From Cunninghamia lanceolata (Eukaryota > Streptophyta > Pinopsida > Cupressales > Cupressaceae): DNA of 64,000 nucleotides. Positions 22,083 through 33,053 of the stretch are shown one piece after another. The stretch spans positions 4,712,001-4,776,000 of the forward strand of contig BSBN01000252.1 of NCBI GenBank assembly GCA_027924645.1. Reading direction: 5' to 3'. Numbering within the stretch: the stretch's first letter is position 1; each line of letters begins with the position of its first letter. The notes beneath the pieces were generated by a model. The model searched no databases. It was not told the DNA's origin and saw only the letters and a list, made by a program, of their open reading frames with translations. Position numbers and translations under genes: made by a program.

Positions 22083-23770
22083 CTAGACCATAGAGTTAAT
22101 AATAGCATCCACTTTTTCAGCCAAATCATCACTATCAGTATTGACAGTAACCCCTAGATTCTTCAGCATAGAGAGGTTGAGGAGAATAGAGGTCCTGAGC
22201 ATAATGGAGAAAAACTGTTCCAACTTCGCAATGCAGACCCGCAGACCTACAAGATCAGCCCCCAGACCATCATCAGTCTCCATAGCATCCTCAACTTCTT
22301 CCACATACATATTGCCAGCTTTGTCAGCATTTCCAGCAGAGTCAGCAGTTTCCTCCCCTGTATCATTTGTTTCCTGCTTGTCTTCATCATCACCTGAAAT
22401 GTCCTGAATCTCCACATCCCTGTCGTCCTCCCCCCGGGTGGATTCATCCGAGCCTCTCTCAGAATAGTCAATGAACTTGGCTAAGGGAGCCGACTTGCCA
22501 GCAATATGCCCAGACTGCCGAACTCCAAAAGAAAACCCCTCCCCACAAGCCTTCACAGAGGAATCCCTTCGCTATCCCACTGGGGTCCTACCAAGGGTTT
22601 TAGGGGTCCCAACCACTACCTTCCCAGTACCCATTTCACCAGTAACCTTCTACTTTTTACCCTTCTTAGAGGCAGTCGGGCCCGGGGAATCAACAGGATT
22701 TTCCACAAGAGTGCAAACATCAGTAGTTTTGATAGGAACAGGGGAGGGCCTGGGTTCATCAACATCAGGAATATCCTTAGGGTTAGAGGAGGGCTCGCCA
22801 TCCCCACTAGTGGCGGGAATAGATTTAGAGGGTTCGAGGGCAAGATGATGATTATACAAACAGAGAATAAGGCCCTAGTGGAGAGGGATAGGCTTCATAG
22901 TAGGGTTTTTAGCTAGTTTCGCCCGAACCCTAAGGACATAATGCTCCAGGGAAGAAAGCAAATAAAACAGAAAACTAATTTTAGCATTGCGACAGAAATG
23001 ATTTAACAGGGGGAGATGGTAGTTATAAAACCTGGTAAAGCGCCCCTCCAGGGTAAAATATTTCATGAGGATAAAACAAATAGCGTCCTATGGCTCCGGC
23101 AACTTGGCTCTGTCAAAACTGCCCTAGTAAGGGACCAATTCTTCACCATCTCCGAGGAAAAGCTGCTGGCTGGAGAGGTCCACAATTTTAGTTTTGCGTT
23201 GTAGCTTCAAGCCCTGGGTAGACATACCGGTGGCCATAGCTATTACGCATTCGGAAACTTCAAATCTGATGCCACCCACCGAAACCCATCGATTCTGCCA
23301 AGACCGCGAAAGAGCTTCATTGTATCCATTAAGCCTTTCCAAATAGGGGCTAATCCCACCCTCCTTGCAGTAATGCCAATCAACCAATTATCCATAAATT
23401 CGCAGCACGAGACAGGTTCTGTTCTAATTCTGTCACCTCCCATAGTAGAATTACAGCGTATTCCACAGAGACCCCCAGACTCCGCAGTTGTCTTAACAGG
23501 AGAATTACTAACATTAACAATGCAAATAATGTGGGTAATAACATCGCACACAATCTCATAATAATGAGAGGCCTTACAAACACCAATCCCATGCTTAACC
23601 ATAATTACTCGGCACAAGCCATGATGATCCGGCCATCCGCTCACCTTATGAGAAAGAGGAGCAAATTTGATAGTAAAAAAAGTACAAGAGGATGCGTACT
23701 TCAAGGGACACATCAGCCCCTTCCCAAGGAACTGACAGTATGAGCTGTCTTTCGAACACATCAGCCTCAT
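22083..23770 (-). pseudogene. LINE third ORF (ORF3), unknown function
   Basis: Unrecognised protein downstream of ORF2 on the same strand. Its ATG (23768-23770) shares one base with the ORF2 stop (23770-23772) as TGATG. At least two frameshifts are needed to follow it. The clearest part (about 22860-23387) reads ...ISPYLERLNGYNEAL..., GIRFEVSECVIAMATGMS..., then ...FTRFYNYHLPLLNHF... and ISFLFYLLSSLEH. That layout loosely recalls plant mobile-domain or plant transposon-protein families; this is a weak impression, not a match. The C-terminal third (22083-22556) is strongly acidic (GEDDRDVEIQDISGDDEDKQ) and ends in a leucine-rich segment with ...LSMLKNLGVTVNTDSDDLAEKV.... It could also be a captured host sequence. 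The shared strand, 3' UTR and junction argue that it belongs to the LINE. Confidence 0.55.
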
Positions 23771-26700
23771 CAAGACCCGGCCACATCTTTAAGAATAAGA
23801 TTCTTAAGATTCAAAGGAAGGTGATCAAATTGGTGCCAAACCCTCCAATTTGAATATCTCTATCCGAGGTTAGCACAAGTGTCTGCCACTCCATTGCCCT
23901 CACGGTAAATATGTGAGATATGCACAGTAATAAACCTCTGCAAGAGAAACTGAATATCTCTGATAATGTCTTTCAACTGAATACCAGCATTCGACTTATT
24001 AGTTATGGCATCAATGACCATTTTAGAATCTCCCTGAATATTCAAATTTTGAATACCGAGGGATATGGCCAATTTAAGCCCCCAAAGAAGAGCCATAGCC
24101 TCAGCATAGTTATTGTTGTGACAGCCCATACCTCCAGCATAGATAGCAAACATCCACCCTTTATCATCACGGATGATCCCTCCCCCACTAGCTGTACCAT
24201 CAAGCTTAGAGGCCCCATCAAAATTGAGCTTCATCCAGTTAGAACTCGGAGGCTGCCATTTAGTGTTAAGTCTCTGCAACAGTTTAGTATTGTTATAAGC
24301 CGGAATATGGTTGAGAATCTTCCAGTTAACCGCAATTTGTTCTTCCTCCTGAGACAGAGGTTTCTCTGCAGTGCGGATATGGGCCAAAGTGACACTTTCC
24401 AAAAGAGTCTTGATGAAAGTATGAGAGACCTGAGGGACCTCTCTGGCAGTATCTCTAAAAATCCGATGGTTGCGCTCTTTCCACAAAGTCCAGCTCAAAC
24501 ACGGCAGAGTCTGATTCCATAACTCAACAAGCCAGAGATGGGAGAAGGGAGGATACCAATTGTTAATATCTTCCTGGATATCAGAGTTGCAAACCCACTG
24601 AATACCAAAATTGCTGAGGATAAGGCTCCAGATGTCCCTAGCAAAGTTACAGTGAAAAAATAAATGAGAAACCGTTTCCTCCTTTTCACAACATAGACAA
24701 CATCTGTTGACCAAAGTGAAACCTCTCTTCTGCAAATTATCTTGGGTCAGAATTTTGTTATGAACAGAGGCCCACCAGAACATGTTAATTTTCGGGATCA
24801 TTTTTTGGTTCCAGACTTTTCTCCTTATCTCCTTTTTATGAAGCTCAGGGACCAATAAGTGATAGGCAGACTTAACAGAGAATCGACCATTCTTATCCGA
24901 CCACCAAAATTGCTCATCTTCATGAGGGAAGAGAGGAATTCTAACTTCCTGAATCAACTTTTGAACCATCTGAGCTTTAGAGGCAAGATCAGGGCGATGG
25001 GGGCAGCAATCCAACAAATTCCTCCAGCTCCTATGACCATTATTGTTTGATATATAATCACTGACCTTATGGCCAAAAAACTAAGTAGCAATGCCAGCAA
25101 TCTCACCCATATCCCACTAAGAGATGAGAGCCTTATCTTTTAGCCAAATATCAGTCCAAAACTTGATACTCATGCCATTTCCCAACTTCCATCTGATCCC
25201 TTGCATGAGCAAATTTCTAGATTTCAACATGTTGTTCCAAATGACTGATCCCTTAGGAAGACCTTCTTGTTGGAGGAAGTTAGACCAATCCGTGACATGC
25301 AAATATTTGGCTTGCATGATTTCTCCCCAATCTTTCTGATGATGGATCAAATTCCAATTAATTTTAGAGAGCAGGGCTTTGTTCATATTACATATATTGC
25401 AGATATTGAGACCTCCATGGGATTTAGGAAGACATACTTTATCCCAGCTAACCAGGGACATCCGCTATTTATCTTCAGCTCCCGTCCATAAAAATTTTCT
25501 TTGAATCTGTTCCAACTTAGTAGCAAAAGAAGTAGGAATTTTGAAAAGAGAAAGGAAATAGGTGGGAATACCTTGCAAGGAAGCCCGAAGAAGCTGCAAT
25601 TTACCAGCACTGCTGAGGACTTTGCCCTTCCAACCAATCAATTTCTGTTGGGTTCTTTCCAAAAGGCTATTCTAGAAATTTGGGGAAACTTCTTTAACCG
25701 TAAAGGGAAGACCCAGATAGATAGCAGGAAGATCATCTTCAGCACAATCAAGAATATGGATGATTTTTTGACGGAGAAAAGTGGGAGTATTAAAAAAATA
25801 CACATTACTCTTTTGGAAATTAATGCTTTGCCCAGAGGTGAGGGCATAAAGATTTAAAATATTCTTCCATCTCTGAGCTTCAATCACCGAAGAGATGCCA
25901 AAAAGAAGGGTATCATCAACAAATTGCTGCACAGACATAGGGGCAAGGGAGGAAGCAGGTTTAATGCCCACAAGGTGTTTAGAGACCACGTTATCTTGAA
26001 TGAATCTCCCAAGAGCCTCAGCCATTATGATAAATAAATAAGGAGAAAGGGGATCCCCCTACCAGAGTCCGCACGAGGAGGAGAAAAAACCCCTAGGAAT
26101 CCCATTAACCAATATAGAAAATTTGGCAGAAGAGACAGCTGTCCAGATGAGGAGATGAATTTTGTCATTAAACCCAAATTTTCTAAGGACTTGAAATAGA
26201 AAATCCCATGAGACCCTATCATAGGCTTTAGAGATATCCAACTTAAGGGCCATACCCGGAATTCTATTCTTTTCCATGGAATGAATAGTTTCATGGGTAG
26301 AGATCACAGCATCCAAAATTTGGCACCCAGGAACAAAACCTTTTTGAGAAGGAGAGATAATTTTGTCAAGAAAAGGTTGAAGTCTCATGACAAGGACTTT
26401 GGTACAAAGCTTATAGACAGTATTACACAAGCTGATAGGTTGAAAATTAGAAAGATTGGTAGGTTTCAACTTCTTAGGGACAAGGACAATAAAGGTGTTG
26501 TTGAGCTGCTTTAAGAGCTTACCAGTTTTTAAAAAATCCTGAACCGCAGCAGTGAGATCAGCCCCCTGCAATATCCTAGTACTCCTAAAAAAAGATAGGA
26601 GGGAAGCCATCCAGACCCAGAGCTTTAAAAGAACCCATAGAGAATAAAACAGCACGAACCTCCTCCTCAGAAATAGGCCTCAACATTTCCAGATTGTCGT

Positions 26701-28000
26701 CCTCAGTTATGAGAGAGGGTATATTGTCAATAAATTGCTTAGTAGCCCTGTCATTATCAACACCAGTGGCTTGTTCAGTCAACAAGTTCTGAAAAAATAA
26801 CACAGCTTGTTCCCCAATCTCATTGTCCTCAGTGATAACATCCCCATTGTCCAAACATAGTTTTGTGATGGAATTAGCCTTCCTATGTTTCATGGCAGAA
26901 ATATGGAAAAAAGCAGTATTGCGATCTCCCTCCTTAAGCCACTGAACCCAAGATTTTTGCTTCCAAAAGACGTCTTCATGGCCCATAAGATTCTTCCATT
27001 CCGAAATCAGATCATGTTCTTTCTTAGAAGTATCCTTGGAAACATCACCTTGAGCAATCCGCTGCTGAATATCCTCAAGTTTTCCAGCTAAAGATTTCTT
27101 CTGCCAAAACACATGACCAAAACTGAGTCTATTCCATCCATGAACCGCCTGTTTAATATGCAACAGCTTCTTAACTAATCTGAACATAGGAGTACCCTAG
27201 ATAGGAATTTGCCACCATTGGGTCACCAGTTGCCTGAAATCCTTATGCTTAATCCACATAGCTTCAAATCTGAAAGGGAAAGAACCCCGATGACATGAAT
27301 CATGCCAGTGGAGGAAAATAGGGCAGTGATCAGATATGATTCGAGGAAAAGCCTGCAATTGCATATTATGATGATTGTCCCAGTTAATCGATATAAGAAC
27401 CCTGTCTAATTTAATCTGGATCAAATGGTCCCCATGTCTCCTGTTGGACTAGGTAAACATCTGATTTTGAAGCTCCACATCAAGCAGACCCCAATCATTA
27501 AAAAACTCAACGAAGTCAAACATGCTGTCAGAGTAATCAAGGTTCCCACCATATTTCTCAGAGGGATACAAAGGAGTATTGAAGTCACCAGCCAACATCC
27601 ATTTGGAACGCGGAGACTTGGTCAGGGTATTACTCAAATCAGTCCATAAAGACTGTCTCTGAACTCTGGTGTTAGGAGCATAAATATTGATGAGATACCA
27701 GTTGAAGGAGGGTAAGGAGAAATTGGTAACCAGGAAATGCTTGTCAGAAGCCACAAGGGACCCCTGAAATTTCATACTATTCCACATAGTAACAATCCCG
27801 CCATAAGCCCCAATAGCAGGATTAATACAAAACTCGGCCTTAGGCCATATGTAATCAGCAATTTTCTTAAAGTTTTCCTCAGTCATCTTGACCTCCTAAA
27901 GGAGCAAAATGTCTAACTTATTGTCCAGAATACAGTTTTTGACCTTGAACTGTTTTGAAGGGCTATTGAAACCCCTCAGATTCCAGGATAGGATCCTCAT
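23770..28000 (-). pseudogene. LINE ORF2: endonuclease, RT, zinc finger, RNase H
   Basis: Replication protein of an L1-type LINE. It starts MRILSWNLRGFNSPSKQF, the standard beginning of the APE-type endonuclease, whose SDHCPIFL motif is near 27325-27350. The RT spans about 26650-25400, with KLDISKAYDRVSW, GDPLSPYLF and the catalytic FVDD at 25912-25923. A zinc-finger region follows (CCLCCEKEETVSHLFFHC, about 24630-24720). An archaeal-type RNase H ends it: LNFDGAS, the Glu in NNNYAEAMALLWGL, NIQGDSKMVID and REGNGVAD supply all four acids. One frameshift at an A7 run (about 26590) and roughly nine stops, mostly at expected Gln or Trp codons, inactivate it. The frame passes the stop at 23860 and ends at 23770. 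Confidence 0.92.
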
Positions 28001-29405
28001 TTTAAAGGTTTGAGGGAGGAGACCTCTAGAGTTTTCTGCTTACCACTGGCAATTTCCTTGGCAATCTCTCTTTGCCAAGTTTTCCGAAGGGTTGGTCTCC
28101 CCTATTTTGAGTCAGTGCCAACATCAGCAGTCTTTTTACCTTTACGAGTCTTCCTCTTAGGGGTAATCCAGCCTTCTGGATCATTCCCACTACCACTTGG
28201 GCCAATGTCAACTGTCAGGGAAGGATTGGCAATATGATCATCTACTTCTCGCACAGGGTTCTTGGTTGACTCAAGGTCATTAGCATCTAAAGGAATAGCA
28301 GATGAAGCCTGTAGATCAAGGGCTTTATCATCTTCAACAACCTCATTGATCAAGCGATCCTGTATTTCTCCCTCCTCACACCCCGAAGAATTCTGTCAGA
28401 CCGCCTGACTAACGGTGTCTAAAGCCTCATTTTGACAACCTATTTCCAGAAATTGTTTAGTATTCTCCTCCAGAAAAGTAGTATCCTTATGACCCGCAGC
28501 CGTCGGACTTGGCTTGTCCTTAGCCTGTTCAAGATGGTCTTCTGTGAAAACATTTTTCGCATTACCCCCATTTCCTGATGGTCAGGGGTAACAGCTGTTG
28601 GTGAGTGGTCCTCAACCTCATTATGAGAGTCAGTCTACCAACCTGTTGGCTTAGATTTACATTGAGTCATTATGTGACCCTTCTTCTTGCATATTTGACA
28701 GAAGGTGGTGGCGTTTTCATAAAGGATTGGCTGAGTCCACACCCCATATTTAGAGTTTAACGCAATGGACACAGGAAGGGTTTGGTTTATCTCCACATTG
28801 ACACAAAAATGAGCATAAACACAGCGGGATTGGATACGGGTAGTATGGTCCATAGTAACAAACTAGCCAAAAGAGTTACCAATAGCAGAAAAAAAAAATT
28901 CATCCCAGAATTCTAAGGGAAACCCAGATAATCAAACCCAAACAGGAGCAGATTTATTGAGATCCGAGCTAGGGTCAAACCCAGGTTTCCATTGGCATAA
29001 AGCAAGCGAGTGCAACCCATAAAGCCAGGGTCCCCCAGCAAGAGTAGCAATCATATCCTCCGTACTGGTAAATTTAAAAAGGAATACTCCTCTTGCCATA
29101 GCAATGACCGAAACACTGCCCTTAATTCTCCACCGAGAGGAAACCCATTTATGAACCATCTCAATATTGGGACGGAAGGAAAAAAATTTACCTACCAGAG
29201 TGAGATCTATGGTTGCCACGATTTCTTCAATCAGACCATCCGGAATATCCAGAGCTGTGCCGTCTGCAGAAACTTTCTGGACAGGCAGACCCGCCATGCA
29301 TTTAGAAGACCTCAGCTGGTCCCTGGTTACCGCTTGTTTCCATCCATTAGACAGAGTGTCCATCCTCACAGCCCCAGAGGTACTGCCCAAGGCAGCCGCC
29401 TCCAT
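27997..29405 (-). pseudogene. LINE ORF1: RNA-binding protein
   Basis: ORF1-type chaperone that coats element RNA. The start at 29405 (MEAAALGSTSGAVRM) is preferred over an upstream in-frame ATG because it begins the alanine-rich N-terminus typical of these proteins. The middle (28932-29300) has the DUF4283-like fold region with ...GKFFSFRPNIEMVHKWV... and ...GGPWLYGLHSLALCQW.... A complete CCHC zinc knuckle, CQICKKKGHIMTQC, lies at about 28650-28692. The tail is acidic and then basic (KRKTRKGKK). Five in-frame stops interrupt it, several TAG. Its final TGA (27997-27999) overlaps the ORF2 ATG (27998-28000) as ATGA. Confidence 0.88.
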
Positions 29406-30339
29406 TGACACCGTAAGCAGCCAAAACAAAAAACCCTAGAAAAGGAATTTGAATACCCTAATTGCTAATGGATGTTAAGTTCTTATAGAGGCAACATTCA
29501 TTTCGCATTCAAAAGTGTTGTTGAAAATGAAGGGGAGAGCAACCATGCATTGTTACCATAATGGATGCTTTTATAAAAAAAATGATTCTCTAGATGTCAA
29601 TGCCCAAGATGACATATTAGCCTATGTTAGAAAAGTATCTCTGCAAAGTTTCAAGAATTCCAACTACTGTATTCATTTATAGAAAGTAATTTTTTTTTTT
29701 TTATTCATGGGTAAATGCTTTTGACCGGAGCTATGAACCGGCTACAATATTAGGTGGGTAGGGGGGAGACTGGACCTCTTGACCATCTTTACCGCAACGG
29801 AATTACTTAGCCAATCGAGTGTTTACTAAGTTCTTGTTTGACATTTTTCTATGCACAAGATTCTAAATTACACCATATTCTTCTTATTTAAATATCTAAC
29901 CTCTATAGTTTTCAAGCTTCCTTTGTTTTTTTCTAAACTCTTTCTTCTTGAGGACTCTTTGGTTATAAATGTTTTGCTCTTAAAAAAACAACTTATGATA
30001 CACAAAGATAAAAATATCATGCCAATAAGATATAGTTTTTGTTTCATAACCCACATATTTAACATCTATAATATATTATAATTGGGAATTAGTATTTAAA
30101 ATACCATTTACAAAATGTAGTAAAAACTAGAGAACAACAAATATACTACACAGATATATATAACAAATGTGTATATATATATATGTTGGTTTGGACCCGA
30201 ACTAAAATTTGCATCTTAAGGCCGAATCGAAATGTAACAGAGATATATAAATGTCAAAAGAAACGCAGGGGATAAATGCTTTGTGAGGCCGAACATGGCC
30301 AGCGGGCTTTGCACGCATAGTCATTTATAAAAAACTGGC

Positions 30340-30355
30340 GGGGGGGGGGGGGGGG
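30340..30355 (+). repeat. Poly-G run (16 bases)
   Basis: An uninterrupted run of 16 G, followed by further G clusters (GGCGGGAGTGGGACGGGAG). Four or more G runs close together could fold as a G-quadruplex. Such a run is also a common place for length errors in assembly. Confidence 0.85.
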
Positions 30356-30581
30356 AGGCGGGAGTGGGACGGGAGTCCAGTCCCCCTTTCCATGCCACCC
30401 GCAGCCATGAAAAATGTTTCCCCCTGCGTATGGGTTTAAACCCTGTGTAGGGTCTCTTGCTCTGCCTCACAATATAACAAAATATGAAAAGTAGTTTAAA
30501 TCTGCAAATCTCGTGGAGTACGCATATACTTTGAATTGTAAGTTTTAAATCACATCAATAATATTGAAGGCATTTGATGGT

Positions 30582-30586
<5 letters not shown>

Positions 30587-30634
<48 letters not shown>

Positions 30635-30714
30635 CTGGTAAGAAATTAAAATAAAACACAATTCTCTGTTTCCAAAATAACAGACCTAAAAAAAATAGTA
30701 AGATAAGTTCTTTA

Positions 30715-30760
<46 letters not shown>
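30587..30760. repeat. Two (TA)n microsatellites
   Basis: Pure (AT)n at 30587-30628 and 30718-30760, separated by about 90 bases of unique sequence. Confidence 0.95.
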
Positions 30761-30761
<1 letters not shown>

Positions 30762-30837
30762 CCAACAACAAAACCATTCTCCTCTACATTAGCTTAGTAA
30801 CATTAAATGGAAGGAATATTTACAAGAGCAAGGTTTA

Positions 30838-33053
30838 CTTATTTTCACATTTCTCAAGTCAAGGGAAAATTTATTTGCTATAGGAGCTTAAACTTTTCTT
30901 TTAAAACAACATAGGATATTTTTGTTTCTTCCCATCTCAAACATACATTATTCCATTTCCTTTTCATAAACAAATAACAATAAAAAGAGATAGACATAAG
31001 GGAGAAAACTATTTTTCTTACAACACATATGATGAAGGGCATTTCATATTTCCATTTCCATTTCAATAGAATACATGATTTTCAAAACAACTACACAAGA
31101 GAGAGCATCTCTCCACTAATAGGACCATTACATCAACCCAAAAATGAGGGTTAGGAAACTCAATGCCATGGTTTTACGAATCACAAAATACCACAAAAAC
31201 AATGATTCATTCACCACTTCAAGCTTCTCCAAAGTCTCCAAAAGATACCTACAAAACACAAGGAAAAGAACCAAGCCCATAGGCGCTTTCCACCCAACCT
31301 AGGCCTAAAATAGACCACCCCCAAGATAGGAGGCCCTCCAACAAACCAAGGATCATTCCACAACAAATACACTCACACCAAACACATAAACTCCCAACCA
31401 AGGCCAAACACAAAACTAATCCATTTGAAAAATGGATTTGATGGACAAGAGAGTGGACTCACTCTACTCAAGGAGACCCACACTCTTAATAACAAATATC
31501 TCATATATCACTTGGCTTCTTGCCATATTTCTTATTTCACATAAACAAGGCACTCATGCCATAACCAAAACTTTCTCATAACTCCAAATAAAAGCCATTT
31601 TCCAAAAAACCATACCAAAATCAAAAAGGGGAAACCGAGGAGGCTCTCAACCTCTCCCACCCAAACTAAGGTGAGCTCTCTCACATGGAGAGCTCACCCA
31701 ACAACACATAAAAACCAAAACACAACACTACATAAAAAATGCATGAAATAAACATCAACATACATGATACATAAGCAAATAAATAAGTAAACAAAGAGCT
31801 TGTAGCCATGAGGAATACCTCTCAAGCTCCAACAATGGAGGTTGATGGGGAAGAGCTTCTACAATTCTTCCCAACTCATTCCAAGCATCTCCAAGTTCTT
31901 CTCTCCCAACACAAACTTCAAAATTTCACCAAAAGAAAAGAAAACAAGAACCCTCTTCTCATCAAAATGAGGGAGATATAAAGACAAGGCTCTCAAACCC
32001 TAATAGATGGAAATGTGACACTTGTCACCCTCTCCTCCATCCACATAACCCATTCCACAAAGCTACACATTCTCCCACAAGTGCTCTCACACATGTGTGA
32101 GAGCATAGGGGAATGTGAGCACACAAAGGGAAGCTTCTTATGAATGAGGAGGTGACAGTTGTCACCTTCTCATTCATATAAGCTACACTCTTCCCCACAA
32201 GTGCTCTCACACATGTGTGAGAGCATAGGGAAAAGGTTCACACATGTTGGAAGATTCTAAACCAGTAGAAGCAAGGGTAATCTTACCCAAGTGGGTGAGG
32301 TTAAGGTTAAGTGAGATGGTGACCTTCGAACCACCCTCACACTTCCCAAACTCGTCACTCGAGTTTAGGTTCAATTTTGGGTGACCATGCAAGTTCCAAA
32401 TCAAGTTTAATCATGCTAAGAATGGTCCTAGACCCTAGGGGTATGACCTAGGGTCGATATTTGACCATTAGCAACACTTAGAAACACATAAAATTACATA
32501 AAAGTGGCTTCAAACATTTAGCACTTAAAAATTGTGCAAAGTCAACATTACACTTTTTACAACACATCGAAAAATAAATTGAAAAGGTTTAAATCATACA
32601 AATGGTTATAAATTAAATTACAACAAAGATCAACATTCTCCAACACATGTGACCTTAGTCCTACTTAGGAATAGGTCGGCTGAATAGGGAATAACATATG
32701 GTTGTTTCCGACCTCCAAATTTCCATGGGCATAGAATCTAAACATGCATACTTCCACAAATGCATCAATAACACATGATAATATAGCTGAAGTAAAGTAC
32801 ATTGTACACACACATGATAATATAGCCGAAGTAAAGTACATTGTACACACACACATGATCACATAAATAAGTAAAACATCCATGAGAGCTATATGTCAGT
32901 ACTCACATACTTCATAATCCATCAAAAACTCACAAGTATGATCAAATTCACATAACTCAAACTATATAATTATTTAAATCACAACTAATCATAACATCTA
33001 CATCTAGTCCAATCATAGTATATAATATCATCTCATAAAATGAAATCTAGCAT
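30838..33053 (+). repeat. 2.2 kb LTR-like repeat, copy 2
   Basis: Direct repeat of 7474-9819. It lacks the copia gag block present in copy 1 and instead has its own tandem duplication: about 44 bases containing GAAGTAAAGTACATTG repeated at 32774-32860. It ends abruptly at 33053, where copy 1 continues for at least another 170 bases; beyond 33053 begins the accessory ORF of the Tat-like element. It is therefore truncated at that junction. Confidence 0.85.
32082..32225. repeat. Tandem 120-bp unit with palindromes and a 40-bp hairpin
   Basis: Two 24-base perfect palindromes centred on ACACATGTGT lie at 32082-32105 and 32202-32225, exactly 120 bases apart, in a tandemly duplicated unit (AGCTACAC...). 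Between them, 32139-32178 forms a hairpin with 19-base arms, one mismatch and a two-base centre. Copy 1 holds the same structure in a more degraded form (8887-8980). Confidence 0.85.

Larger units (their letters stand above)
21868..29440 (-). mobile_element. L1-type LINE with three ORFs
   Basis: About 7.5 kb on the minus strand: 5' UTR (29406-29440), ORF1, ORF2, a third ORF, then a 3' UTR ending near a weak A-rich stretch at 21868. It is visibly richer in G+C than its surroundings and has fewer stops per kilobase than the gypsy elements, so it is probably younger. Both ORF junctions are overlapping stop/start pairs. No convincing target-site duplication was found, so the exact ends are approximate. 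Confidence 0.85.
29441..30837. other. Non-coding stretch with G run and TA repeats
   Basis: No gene. A GC-rich patch at 30230-30460 stands out from AT-rich flanks. It contains a 16-base G run (30340-30355), and sequences resembling RNA polymerase III boxes: TGGCCAGCGGG near 30297 and GGGTTTAAACCC near 30431. (TA)n tracts occupy 30587-30628 and 30718-30760. A second G-rich patch lies near 29750-29770. Confidence 0.45.

Noticed and set aside
23920..24522. 200-codon plus-strand frame opposite the LINE RNase H
   Set aside because: It is the antisense of the RNase H and zinc-finger coding sequence, which has clear family motifs on the minus strand.
29010..29408. 132-codon plus-strand frame opposite LINE ORF1
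   Set aside because: Antisense shadow of the DUF4283-type region.
21868..29440. Target-site duplication around the LINE
   Set aside because: Only a six-base word (ATTTGA) is shared between flanks, which is expected by chance in AT-rich DNA.
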